A stretch of DNA of 64,000 bases, taken from positions 25,777 through 89,776 of the forward strand of contig NZ_SGJB01000009.1 in NCBI RefSeq assembly GCF_006861675.1, given 5' to 3'. This DNA comes from Peptacetobacter hominis. Its GTDB lineage: Bacteria > Bacillota > Clostridia > Peptostreptococcales > Peptostreptococcaceae. The notes beneath the pieces are model-generated. The model saw only the letters and a list, made by a program, of their open reading frames with translations, was not told where the DNA came from and did not search any database. The position numbers and the translations under genes were made by a program. Numbering within the stretch: position 1 is the first letter of the stretch; each line of letters starts with the position of its first letter. Below, piece after piece: positions 1 to 7,674 of this stretch.

Positions 1-849
1 AAAAAATGGCGCTCATATACTCTTACAGACAAGTGTAAATGGAGTATTGTTTCATGCCCTACAGAAAAATGGGCTCAGAAAGTATACCCAGATGAGACAC
101 CTGAAAACGCAGTGAAAATGCTTTGGGACGCTATTTTCAAATGCACAAGGGCCGACCTTGAAAATCCTGTTGAAGAATGGAAAAAACACAACCTATCTCT
201 TAAAGAAAAAACTGATTTTCTGAACAACGCGGATTTCAAGGCTCTTCATTTCAAATCTGATAAGACAGATCTTGAAATAAAACTTCCAGATGGGCATATC
301 TGGCAGAGCGGAAACGCATATGATCCTTCAGGTGTGGAGTTTACGCCTAATATTCCTACAGAGGAAATATACGGCATGCCACATAAATTTGGTGTAAACG
401 GTACTGTCTTCAGTACAAAACCTCTTGTTTTTGGAGGAAATATAATAGACAATTTCTCAATAACATTCAAAGATGGAAAAATAATAGATTTCTCTGCTGA
501 AAAGGGATTTGAAACACTTAAAAAACTTATAGAAACAGACGAGGGATCTCACTACATCGGTGAAGTTGCACTTGTTCCATTTAACTCTCCTATATCAGAT
601 ACAAACACTGTATTTTTCAATACTCTTTTTGACGAAAATGCATCATGTCATCTTGCAATAGGAGCTGCATACAGAACCAATATAAAAGATGGTGAAAATA
701 TACCAGATAATATGCTTGATGAAAAAGGTGTAAACGATAGTATGGCTCATGTGGATTTTATGATTGGTTCTTCTGATATGAATATTACAGGTATAAAATC
801 AGACGGCGAAACTGTCGATATATTTATAAATGGAAACTGGGCTTTCTAG
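1..849 (+). CDS. M29 family metallo-aminopeptidase, 5' end outside window
   Basis: The frame is open from base 1, so this is the C-terminal 282 residues of a protein usually near 410 aa. The M29 (AmpS/AmpT/PepS) family releases N-terminal amino acids from peptides in the cytoplasm using a dinuclear metal centre. Family landmarks visible here are the Glu in the EVALVPFNSPIS segment, the His in CHLAIGAAY and the HVDFMIG His/Asp motif near the C-terminus. A GTG at 112 could be mistaken for a start, but the upstream residues continue the family sequence. The gene ends just before a cluster of DnaA boxes and a terminator. It fits a peptide-fermenting lifestyle together with PepT and aminopeptidase P in the same window. 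Confidence 0.9.
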   Translation, partial: KKWRSYTLTDKCKWSIVSCPTEKWAQKVYPDETPENAVKMLWDAIFKCTRADLENPVEEWKKHNLSLKEKTDFLNNADFKALHFKSDKTDLEIKLPDGHIWQSGNAYDPSGVEFTPNIPTEEIYGMPHKFGVNGTVFSTKPLVFGGNIIDNFSITFKDGKIIDFSAEKGFETLKKLIETDEGSHYIGEVALVPFNSPISDTNTVFFNTLFDENASCHLAIGAAYRTNIKDGENIPDNMLDEKGVNDSMAHVDFMIGSSDMNITGIKSDGETVDIFINGNWAF

Positions 850-854
850 GATAC

Positions 855-905
855 TTATCCACATATAGTTATCCACAAAAAATTTTATACACAGACTTAT
901 TCACA
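855..905 (+). promoter_or_regulatory. Cluster of four DnaA boxes outside oriC
   Basis: Four exact TTATNCACA boxes lie in the same orientation at 855-863, 869-877, 885-893 and 897-905, with N being C, C, A and T. They begin six bases after the aminopeptidase stop codon and end just before its terminator. Start-to-start spacings are 14, 16 and 12 bp. The cluster is about 56 kb from dnaA. A role as a DnaA-titration or initiation-control cluster, like those known in Bacillus subtilis, is inferred. Confidence 0.75.
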
Positions 906-910
906 AAACA

Positions 911-946
911 AAAAAGAAGCTGTCGCTATGCGACAGCCTCTTTTTA
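911..946 (+). terminator. Rho-independent terminator after the aminopeptidase gene
   Basis: An eight-base perfect stem (GCTGTCGC/GCGACAGC, loop TAT) is followed by CTCTTTTT. It lies directly after the DnaA-box cluster, so transcription from the aminopeptidase gene should cross the boxes before stopping. Confidence 0.85.
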
Positions 947-1107
947 ATGTTGACGATAAATTGATAAAATATTTCCATATAAAATCACACAAAGAATCAC
1001 TCGCTACTTTAATCCTTTTATGCGACTTTTCTCCTGGTTATATTATATACAAAATATACATCTTAGTATACACTAAATCCAAAGATTTTTAAATACCTTT
1101 TTTTGAT
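947..1107. other. Short AT-rich gap
   Basis: This stretch separates two convergent units (aminopeptidase on plus, metH on minus). I see no ORF, RNA or repeat in it and no clear metH terminator. Confidence 0.5.
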
Positions 1108-3519
1108 TTATAAATTTATTTTAGCGATTTCCACAGCAGATTTTGCGTCTTTTGAGTAATAATCCGCACCTATTTCCTTTGCATAATCCTCAGTAAGAAC
1201 AGCTCCTCCGACAAATACCTTCACGTCAGGAAGTCTTGTTTTCAGCGCTTCTATTGTATCTTTCATACTCTGAACAGTTGTCGTCATAAGTGCACTAAGT
1301 CCTACAAGTTTTATATTTTCTTTTTCTGCTGTATCAACAACTTTTTCCACAGGAACATCCTTTCCAAGGTCTACAACTTCATAGCCATAGTTTTCAAGCA
1401 TTATTTTTACTATGTTTTTTCCTATATCGTGGATATCCCCCTGAACTGTTGCGACTATTATTCTTCCCTTCGAAACTTTATCCCCAGTATTTTCTGATGC
1501 CAGTTTTTCCTTGATTACATTCAGAGATGCCTTTACAGCCTCGGCAGACTGTATCATCTGAGGAAGGAAAATTTCCCCTTTTTCGTATCTCTTTCCAACT
1601 TCGTCAAGTGCAGGTATCAGTATTTCGTCAAGTATATAATGCTCGTCGTGATTTTTAAGCATTTCAATTGTTTTCTCTTTTGCCTCGTCCTTTATTCCTC
1701 TTTCTACAAGAATATTCAGCGGTGTATCTCCTTTTGATTGAGAAGTGGTATTTTCCTGCTTCATTTCACTGTATCTTTTTATATATTCTGTACATCCGCT
1801 GTCTATATTTCTAAGGACCTTATAAGACATCATCGCTTCCATCATTCTCTCGTCATTTGGATTTATTATGGCAAGATCAAGTCCCGCTCCAAGTGCGAGA
1901 GTAAGGAATGCTGAATTCACTGCTCTTCTGTTTGGAAGCCCGAATGATATATTTGAAACTCCTAGAGTTGTTTTCACTCCAAGCTCTTTTACCATTTTTA
2001 TGGCTCTCAATGTTTCGTATGCCTCTTCCTGCTGTGCAGATACTGTAAGAGAAAGACAATCGACTATTATATCTGACTTTCTTATTCCGTATGATTCTGC
2101 TCTATCTATTATTTTTTTTGCTATTTCAAATCTCTTTTCTGCTCTTTTCGGAATACCATCCTCATCAAGAGTAAGAGCTACAACACATGCTCCATATTTC
2201 CGTACAAGTGGAAGAATTTCATTCATAGACTCTTCTTTACCGTTTACAGAGTTTACAATTGTTCTTCCGTTGCAGTATCTAAGTCCTGCTTCAAGTGTAT
2301 CCGGTTTTGATGAGTCTATCTGAACAGGAGTATCTGTGACAGACTGAACCTCTTTAAGTATAGTTACCATTGCGGCTTTTTCATCTATTCCTGGAAGTCC
2401 TGTATTTATTTCAAGAATATCAGCTCCACCGTTTACCTGCTCTATTGCAAGATTTACAGCATAATCGGTATTATTTGCTTTTAGGGCTTCTTTAAATGCC
2501 TTTCTTCCTGTAGGATTTATTCTTTCACCTACTACAAGCGGCTGATCCATCATTACAACCTTTGATGGAGAACATACTGCAGGTATGTATTTTTTATGTC
2601 TTTTCTTTATTTTTATGGAATCTATGTTATCCGATATTTTTCTTATATAATCAGGATTTGTTCCACAGCATCCACCTATTATCTTGGCACCTGTTTCGAC
2701 AAATTTTTCTACTCCTCTGTAGTAGTCTTCTATATCTATATCGTATACTGCCTTTCCGTCTACCATAGATGGAAGTCCTGCATTTGCCTGTACCATAACC
2801 GGTATATCAGAAACAGCTGCTATCTTTTCAACTATAGGAAGAATCTGAACAGGTCCCAAAGAACAGTTCACTCCAACTGCATCTACACCAAGTCCCTGAA
2901 TTGTATATACCATACTTTCTGGAAGACATCCTGTAAAACTTCTTCCACTTTCGTCAAATGTCATAGTCGCAAATACAGGAAGATCTGAATTTTCCTTTGC
3001 TGCAAGTACAGCTGCCTTTATTTCATAAAGGTCCATCATAGTCTCTACAACTATGACATCCACACCTGCTTTTACTCCCCGGACAACCTGTCTTTTGAAT
3101 ATTTCATATGCTCTATCAAAACTTACAGTTCCCATAGGTTCAAGCATTTCACCTATAGGTCCTATATCAAGTGCAATGTATTTTTCCTTCTGTGAAGATG
3201 ATTTTTCCATAGCCTCTCTTGCTCTTTTTACGGCATTTTCTATTATCATCTCAACTGTATATCCTTCTGGAAGTTTAAGTTCATTACATCCGAAAGTACA
3301 TGTAAGTACGACATTACTTCCCGCATCAAAATACTGTTTATGTATATCAACTAGTTTTTCCGGATTATTATAAGCAAATACTTCCGGATTTTCACCTGTT
3401 TTAAGTCCTTTGTTCTGAAGCATTGTTCCCATAGCTCCATCAAATATAAGAACTTTGTCCTGTTTAAGATATTCCCTGATTTCCACAGCAAAATCCCCCG
3501 CTTTCTCTTCTATATACAC
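1108..3519 (-). CDS. metH: Cobalamin-dependent methionine synthase without reactivation domain
   Basis: The enzyme transfers the methyl group of 5-methyltetrahydrofolate to homocysteine through cobalamin. Domains in order: homocysteine-binding barrel (about 20-305) with zinc cysteines at C219, C284 and C285; pterin-binding barrel (about 325-575); B12 cap (about 610-680); and a cobalamin domain with the DxHxxG motif at about 694-700. The C-terminal reactivation domain of E. coli MetH is absent and is encoded by the next gene upstream. The longest frame starts with GTG at 3519 and overlaps that gene by 56 bp. A GTG at 3486, preceded by a GGGGGA ribosome site, is an equally good or better start. 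It is the last gene of a luxS operon behind an S-box-like leader. Confidence 0.93.
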   Translation of the reverse strand: MYIEEKAGDFAVEIREYLKQDKVLIFDGAMGTMLQNKGLKTGENPEVFAYNNPEKLVDIHKQYFDAGSNVVLTCTFGCNELKLPEGYTVEMIIENAVKRAREAMEKSSSQKEKYIALDIGPIGEMLEPMGTVSFDRAYEIFKRQVVRGVKAGVDVIVVETMMDLYEIKAAVLAAKENSDLPVFATMTFDESGRSFTGCLPESMVYTIQGLGVDAVGVNCSLGPVQILPIVEKIAAVSDIPVMVQANAGLPSMVDGKAVYDIDIEDYYRGVEKFVETGAKIIGGCCGTNPDYIRKISDNIDSIKIKKRHKKYIPAVCSPSKVVMMDQPLVVGERINPTGRKAFKEALKANNTDYAVNLAIEQVNGGADILEINTGLPGIDEKAAMVTILKEVQSVTDTPVQIDSSKPDTLEAGLRYCNGRTIVNSVNGKEESMNEILPLVRKYGACVVALTLDEDGIPKRAEKRFEIAKKIIDRAESYGIRKSDIIVDCLSLTVSAQQEEAYETLRAIKMVKELGVKTTLGVSNISFGLPNRRAVNSAFLTLALGAGLDLAIINPNDERMMEAMMSYKVLRNIDSGCTEYIKRYSEMKQENTTSQSKGDTPLNILVERGIKDEAKEKTIEMLKNHDEHYILDEILIPALDEVGKRYEKGEIFLPQMIQSAEAVKASLNVIKEKLASENTGDKVSKGRIIVATVQGDIHDIGKNIVKIMLENYGYEVVDLGKDVPVEKVVDTAEKENIKLVGLSALMTTTVQSMKDTIEALKTRLPDVKVFVGGAVLTEDYAKEIGADYYSKDAKSAVEIAKINL

Positions 3520-4186
3520 ATGTGCTGTAGCATCTGCATTCTTTACATGATTTTTTACTGCTTTTTATATCTCCGGTTTCATCCGGATTGTATATCCCTA
3601 TAACTGCAGCAACCGACTTTCTCGGTATCATTATTCCACTGCTGTTTATAGTTATTCCGGCTCTTTTCTGAGCCTGAAGTACATTCAGAATTTCTGTATT
3701 TCTGTATATCGGAAGATCTCCATATCCGGGGCTGTACCTCATAGTTATCTTCATTCCTGATTTTGAGATATTGTTTTCTATCTCAGCCTGTACTATATCG
3801 CATACTTCCTCTATTGCAGTTGTCGCACATGAATCCATTATCAGACTTTCTGAAAGGTTCGAATACTCTCTTTTTCTGATTTCTCTTTCTATATCGACCC
3901 CTATTGTAGCTGCAAGAAGAATACACTCCCTGCATCCTCTCAGGAGTTTTTTTATATCCTTTCCATCGAGAACAAGATTTGTTCCCTTTATTTCAACTCC
4001 ATGTTCATGTATTTCTATAGGATATTTTTCATATACAGCTCTTGGTGTAATTACAGATTTCGTCTTTTCCCTTATCCTGTCTATAGAATCAGAAAAATCA
4101 TCCTCGAGTTTCTGGCCTCGATAGCATAAATATCTCAGAACCTCTTCTCTGTCTATTTCAGGATTTATATATTCATTATTCGCCAT
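3464..4186 (-). CDS. Methionine synthase reactivation-domain protein
   Basis: This 240-residue protein resembles the MetH activation domain, which binds S-adenosylmethionine and supports reductive remethylation of oxidised cobalamin. The YSPGYGDLP segment (about residues 150-158) matches the domain's SAM-binding loop. The C-terminus carries a cysteine-rich stretch (C-x2-C-x-C-x3-C) not found in E. coli MetH, which could bind metal. It overlaps luxS upstream by 11 bp and metH downstream by up to 56 bp, so translation is likely coupled. Its position supplies the domain missing from the neighbouring MetH. Confidence 0.85.
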   Translation of the reverse strand: MANNEYINPEIDREEVLRYLCYRGQKLEDDFSDSIDRIREKTKSVITPRAVYEKYPIEIHEHGVEIKGTNLVLDGKDIKKLLRGCRECILLAATIGVDIEREIRKREYSNLSESLIMDSCATTAIEEVCDIVQAEIENNISKSGMKITMRYSPGYGDLPIYRNTEILNVLQAQKRAGITINSSGIMIPRKSVAAVIGIYNPDETGDIKSSKKSCKECRCYSTCVYRRESGGFCCGNQGIS

Positions 4187-4631
4187 ATATGTTTAAAGAG
4201 AATCCCTCTTCAAGGGCTTTCTTTGCGTATTCCTTTGCTCCAAATAGAGAAAGGTCTCTGTAGTTTCCACATTCAACTGCTGTTGCAGCTGGTATTTCAT
4301 CTGTATCAAGAACCATTTCAAGTGCTTTTTCAAGTCCCTCTTTTACGTATGCAGGCTCAACATCTCCCCACATTATAAGATAATATCCTGTTCTGCATCC
4401 CATTGGTGAAAGGTCTATTATATTGTCCATAGTCTCTCTAAGATATGTAGCAAGAAGATGCTCTAGTCCGTGAAGAGCAGCAGTTCCAAAAGCCTCCACG
4501 TTTGGCTGTAAAAATCTAAGGTCAAATTTTGTAACCTTGTCCCCTTTTTCTCCATCTAAAACACAACATTTTCTTACATAAGGTGCCTTTACTTTTGTAT
4601 GATCCAGTTTAAAACTTTCCACTTTTTCCAT
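4176..4631 (-). CDS. luxS: S-ribosylhomocysteine lyase LuxS
   Basis: LuxS cleaves S-ribosylhomocysteine to homocysteine and the precursor of autoinducer-2. The metal-binding HGLEH motif places His54, Glu57 and His58 at the same numbers as in Bacillus LuxS, and a catalytic-type Cys lies near residue 79. An in-frame ATG at 4652 exists, but only the ATG at 4631 has a ribosome site (AGAGGA, 8 nt upstream), and it gives the usual 151 residues. It is the first gene of the luxS / MetH-activation / metH operon. The enzyme makes the homocysteine that the last gene methylates, completing the activated methyl cycle apart from SAM synthetase and the nucleosidase. Confidence 0.95.
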   Translation of the reverse strand: MEKVESFKLDHTKVKAPYVRKCCVLDGEKGDKVTKFDLRFLQPNVEAFGTAALHGLEHLLATYLRETMDNIIDLSPMGCRTGYYLIMWGDVEPAYVKEGLEKALEMVLDTDEIPAATAVECGNYRDLSLFGAKEYAKKALEEGFSLNIYGE

Positions 4632-4714
4632 TTTTATATCCTCTACTTTCATATATTTATATTTTTTCTGTATTTTGAAGACTTTAAGTCTGATACATTT
4701 TCGGATTTATATAT

Positions 4715-4748
4715 AAAAAAACTCCCCTTATCTATGCGATAGATAAGA
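4715..4748 (-). terminator. Leader terminator of the luxS-metH operon
   Basis: On the minus strand a nine-base perfect stem (CTTATCTAT/ATAGATAAG, loop CGC) is followed by GGGGAG and seven T. Its 5' arm begins with the sequence that could instead pair with the 3' strand of helix P1 in the preceding aptamer. This is the expected arrangement for a transcription-attenuating riboswitch that terminates when ligand is bound. Confidence 0.85.
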
Positions 4749-4768
4749 AGAGCATAAAATCCTTTTTA

Positions 4769-4848
4769 CTTATCGCTGTTAGCAGGACCACCTTTCAGGT
4801 TGGTATCAGGATCATTGAGCTAACTCTCTCCCCCGATTCTTGATAAGA
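4769..4848 (-). promoter_or_regulatory. S-box-like (SAM-I class) riboswitch aptamer, compact variant
   Basis: Read on the minus strand, P1 pairs CTTATC (4847-4842) with GATAAG (4774-4769). A second helix pairs GTTAGC (4824-4819) with GCTAAC (4783-4778). The sequence follows the S-box plan: AAGA after P1, a GGGGGAGAGA purine tract, AATGA, then CCAACC, a GAAA-containing hairpin and TCCTGC. It departs from consensus because GGCAACC is ACCAACC and the usual P4 hairpin seems missing, giving only about 80 nt. Its place upstream of luxS-metH supports SAM sensing, but the ligand is inferred. Confidence 0.7.
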
Positions 4849-4935
4849 ATTAAACTGATATATATTATATATTATATTTATATTTTTGTAAACAGGAACG
4901 GCTATGTATAACTCAGATATATCTGTATTTTCTGA

Positions 4936-5436
4936 TTATTTAACATTGATACATTTTTCTTTTATAAATTCCATAAAGTCATCTATATCAGAGCACTCAA
5001 AACCGTTCTTTGACAGTATAACTCCGCTGTTGCTCCCCATATAAAGAACTATACTTGTTTTCATATCTATTATTTTTCTTATCTGAGTATAATCCACTGT
5101 CATTGTAAGCTCTCCCTCTTTCATATATATTCTATCTGAGAATTTTACAATTGTTTCCTTCTGCTCACCCTTATGCATCGTATATATGTTTCTTTTAAGC
5201 TCTCTTTTTGTCAGCTTTGGGGCAAAAACAAGAGTTGCTGCAACTATAAATATAACTGCACCGTATATTCCAGTAAACAGAATATTTCCTCTGACAATAC
5301 TCCATGCAAAAACTGCAATTCCTGCAATAAGTATTATTATCCCATATATTATTGTTTTTTTCATAAGAACACCATATACGTATTCGTTCATCATTTTGTC
5401 TGAAAATCTGTATCTGTTTTCAAATATTGTATCCAT
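4936..5436 (-). CDS. YcxB-like membrane protein
   Basis: This 166-residue protein has two transmembrane helices (about residues 27-45 and 52-70) followed by a cytosolic domain resembling the YcxB-like C-terminal domain, whose function is unknown. The frame extends upstream to 5466, but GGAGG placed 7 nt before the ATG at 5436 marks the real start. It is a single gene upstream of the luxS leader on the same strand. It is separated from the leader by an AT-rich stretch and is probably independent. Confidence 0.7.
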   Translation of the reverse strand: MDTIFENRYRFSDKMMNEYVYGVLMKKTIIYGIIILIAGIAVFAWSIVRGNILFTGIYGAVIFIVAATLVFAPKLTKRELKRNIYTMHKGEQKETIVKFSDRIYMKEGELTMTVDYTQIRKIIDMKTSIVLYMGSNSGVILSKNGFECSDIDDFMEFIKEKCINVK

Positions 5437-5655
5437 TGCCTGTCCTCCTTTTTCTTTTTTTATCATTATATACGTATATTATTAACAGCATTATAATGTT
5501 ATTCTTAAAATTTATTTATATTTAACTTTTTCATTTTTATTTTATTCGCGCTGATAATATGGTATATTAGATTGGTTACAGAAAACGAAGAAAATTTCCA
5601 TGTTTTCTTTGATATAATTGAGGTATAAATATTATTTAAAGAGGCGATTTACACT

Positions 5656-6207
5656 ATGAAAAACAGATTCAGGTGCTTAAAGAATAAAAATATTGTCCTT
5701 ATAGGATTTATGGGATCTGGCAAAACGACGATTTCAGACTATCTTTCAAAAGCCATGGGAAGAAAAAAAATAGATACAGATATACTCATTAAAAAAAGAG
5801 AAAAATGCAGTATAATCGAGATATTTGAGAATTACGGAGAGGAATATTTCAGAAACCTGGAGTCAGAGGTTGTATCCGAGATATCAGATATGAAAAACTG
5901 TATAATCTCCTGTGGCGGTGGAACTGTACTGAGGCATGAAAACGTTGAAAATCTGAAAAAAAATGGAATCATCGTTCTTTTATCGGCAAAACCAAAGACT
6001 GTTCTTATAAGGGTAAAAAATTCAGACTCAAGACCTATTTTGAACGGAAATATGAACGAACATTTTATAAAAGAACTTATGGACAAAAGAAGTTTTTCAT
6101 ATATGAGTGTAGCTGATATAGTAGTAGATACCGACAATAAGTCTATAATATCTATTTCAGACGAAATAATCGATAAAGCTGCAATATTTGCGTCATCAGA
6201 AAAATAG
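5656..6207 (+). CDS. aroK: Shikimate kinase
   Basis: This 183-residue P-loop kinase phosphorylates shikimate in aromatic amino-acid synthesis. It shows the Walker A motif GFMGSGKT near residues 17-24, a DTD magnesium/shikimate motif (about 42-44), the GGG shikimate-binding motif in SCGGGTV (about 95-101) and an SRPIL lid segment. No other shikimate-pathway gene lies nearby. The next gene overlaps its end only if a poor upstream ATG is used. Confidence 0.9.
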   Translation: MKNRFRCLKNKNIVLIGFMGSGKTTISDYLSKAMGRKKIDTDILIKKREKCSIIEIFENYGEEYFRNLESEVVSEISDMKNCIISCGGGTVLRHENVENLKKNGIIVLLSAKPKTVLIRVKNSDSRPILNGNMNEHFIKELMDKRSFSYMSVADIVVDTDNKSIISISDEIIDKAAIFASSEK

Positions 6208-6238
6208 AATTTATCACGAGAGAAAGGAAGTGAAATAT

Positions 6239-6979
6239 TTGAAGAATATTCTTCAGAAACTTTTAAGCAAATCGAGAAAAGCAATACAGGACTTTAATCT
6301 TATACAGGATGGGGATAAAATAGCTGTAGGTCTTTCAGGTGGAAAGGACAGTATGGCACTTTTACACATACTGAAAAGCTATCAGAGATTTTCTCCTGAG
6401 AAATTTGAACTTATAGCGATATGCCTTCAGATGGGCGGTGTAGACAACTCGTCTCTTCACGAACTTTGTAAAGAACTAGATGTAGAACTTCACGAAATAC
6501 CTACAGACATCAAAGAAGTAGTATTCGATATAAGAAAAGAGAAAAATCCATGTTCTCTATGTGCAAAAATGAGAAGAGGTGCGCTGAACGATCACGCTGT
6601 CAGACTTGGATGCAATAAAGTAGCCCTTGGTCATCATAAAGACGATGCACTTGAAACTCTTCTTATGTCTATGTTCTACGAAGGAAGAGTCAGCTCATTC
6701 TCTCCAAAGTCTTATCTGGACAGAACCGGTATAACTGTTATAAGACCTATGATATATGTCGAAGAATACATGATTATAAAAGCCGCTGAGGAGATGAACT
6801 TCAAGATTGTTAAAAATCCATGCCCGGCAGACGGAAATACTAAAAGACAGTATATAAAAGAACTTATCGTCCGCATGCAGGATGAAATGCCTGATTTCAA
6901 GAAAAATATATTTATAGCTCTTAATAACCCTGAACAGGCATTTTTATGGGATAAAGAAAAAATCAGTAAAGTAAAATAG
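6239..6979 (+). CDS. TtcA-type tRNA 2-thiolation ATPase
   Basis: The protein belongs to the PP-loop ATPases that adenylate a tRNA base for sulphur insertion. It shows SGGKDS near the N-terminus, a C-x2-C pair in PCSLCAKMRRG and a further Cys in NPCPAD. Together these match the three [4Fe-4S]-binding cysteines of TtcA (2-thiocytidine) enzymes. The longest frame starts at 6188 within aroK. A TTG at 6239 with GGAAG 8 nt upstream is the better start and gives 246 residues. A terminator follows, so aroK and this gene probably form a two-gene unit. The exact tRNA position modified cannot be read from the sequence. Confidence 0.82.
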   Translation: MKNILQKLLSKSRKAIQDFNLIQDGDKIAVGLSGGKDSMALLHILKSYQRFSPEKFELIAICLQMGGVDNSSLHELCKELDVELHEIPTDIKEVVFDIRKEKNPCSLCAKMRRGALNDHAVRLGCNKVALGHHKDDALETLLMSMFYEGRVSSFSPKSYLDRTGITVIRPMIYVEEYMIIKAAEEMNFKIVKNPCPADGNTKRQYIKELIVRMQDEMPDFKKNIFIALNNPEQAFLWDKEKISKVK

Positions 6980-6990
6980 AACAATTTGCG

Positions 6991-7033
6991 AAATGCTGCC
7001 TGATTGACAATACGTCGATTAGGCAGTATTTTT
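6991..7033 (+). terminator. Terminator after the TtcA-type gene
   Basis: ATGCTGCCT and AGGCAGTAT form a nine-base stem with one G-T pair, followed by a T-run. Confidence 0.8.
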
Positions 7034-7273
7034 ATATCAGCTGATTTTCTAATCTTTTGTAAATTTTACTTATAAATAATAATTTTATTTTCATGTAATA
7101 TAACTCTGCAATCTCCAATACCATACATATTCTTTTGCGTTAAGAATTTCTTAAGAAGGATTACAGTATTGTCTTATTTACACTTTTATATTTTATATTT
7201 TGATGAAATCCTGTATCATATTAGACAAACATTCGAATGTAAAAAATCTATTTTGATATTAAGGGGGATTTCA

Positions 7274-7606
7274 ATGAAGAAATTTATATTTCCATGCATA
7301 ATAGCAGTATTTGTAATTGCGGTTTTCTCTTATACTTATATTCAAAAAACACATACATTCACACTTAAAGAAAGTGAAACTATTATAAAATCAGAACAGA
7401 TACAACCTCTTCTAGGGACTGTAAAAGTAAGCGGCGATGCAGATACTGATGTGGTATTTACTGATATTAAAACAGGTAAAAAGTACACAGTCGGATATAT
7501 TACATCTGGAACATCAGAAAAAATCAAATTAAAAAGAGGTAATTGGTATACGGTTACCGGCAGAGGAAATCTTACCATAAGTCCTGTAAATGTTAGAATT
7601 GAATAA
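7274..7606 (+). CDS. Small membrane-anchored hypothetical protein
   Basis: The ATG at 7274 has AGGGGGA 7 nt upstream; a longer frame from 7169 lacks a ribosome site. The 110-residue product has an uncleaved signal anchor (about residues 4-20). A short, probably extracytoplasmic beta-rich domain follows, with many Thr and Val and the end motif LTISPVNVRIE. I recognise no family. A 240-base AT-rich gap precedes it, and a bidirectional terminator shared with pepT follows. Confidence 0.65.
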   Translation: MKKFIFPCIIAVFVIAVFSYTYIQKTHTFTLKESETIIKSEQIQPLLGTVKVSGDADTDVVFTDIKTGKKYTVGYITSGTSEKIKLKRGNWYTVTGRGNLTISPVNVRIE

Positions 7607-7629
7607 ACTTGTTATAAAAAATATAAATT

Positions 7630-7660
7630 AAAGGCTGCAGATTAAATTCTACAGCCTTTT
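7630..7660. terminator. Bidirectional terminator between the hypothetical gene and pepT
   Basis: AAGGCTG and CAGCCTT form the stem, with A- and T-rich flanks on both sides, so it can end both convergent units. Confidence 0.75.
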
Positions 7661-7674
7661 CATATACTATTTAA

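Noticed and set aside
1868-2323. Open frames on the plus strand across metH
   Set aside because: They are antisense shadows of a clear metH reading frame, without ribosome sites or recognisable products.
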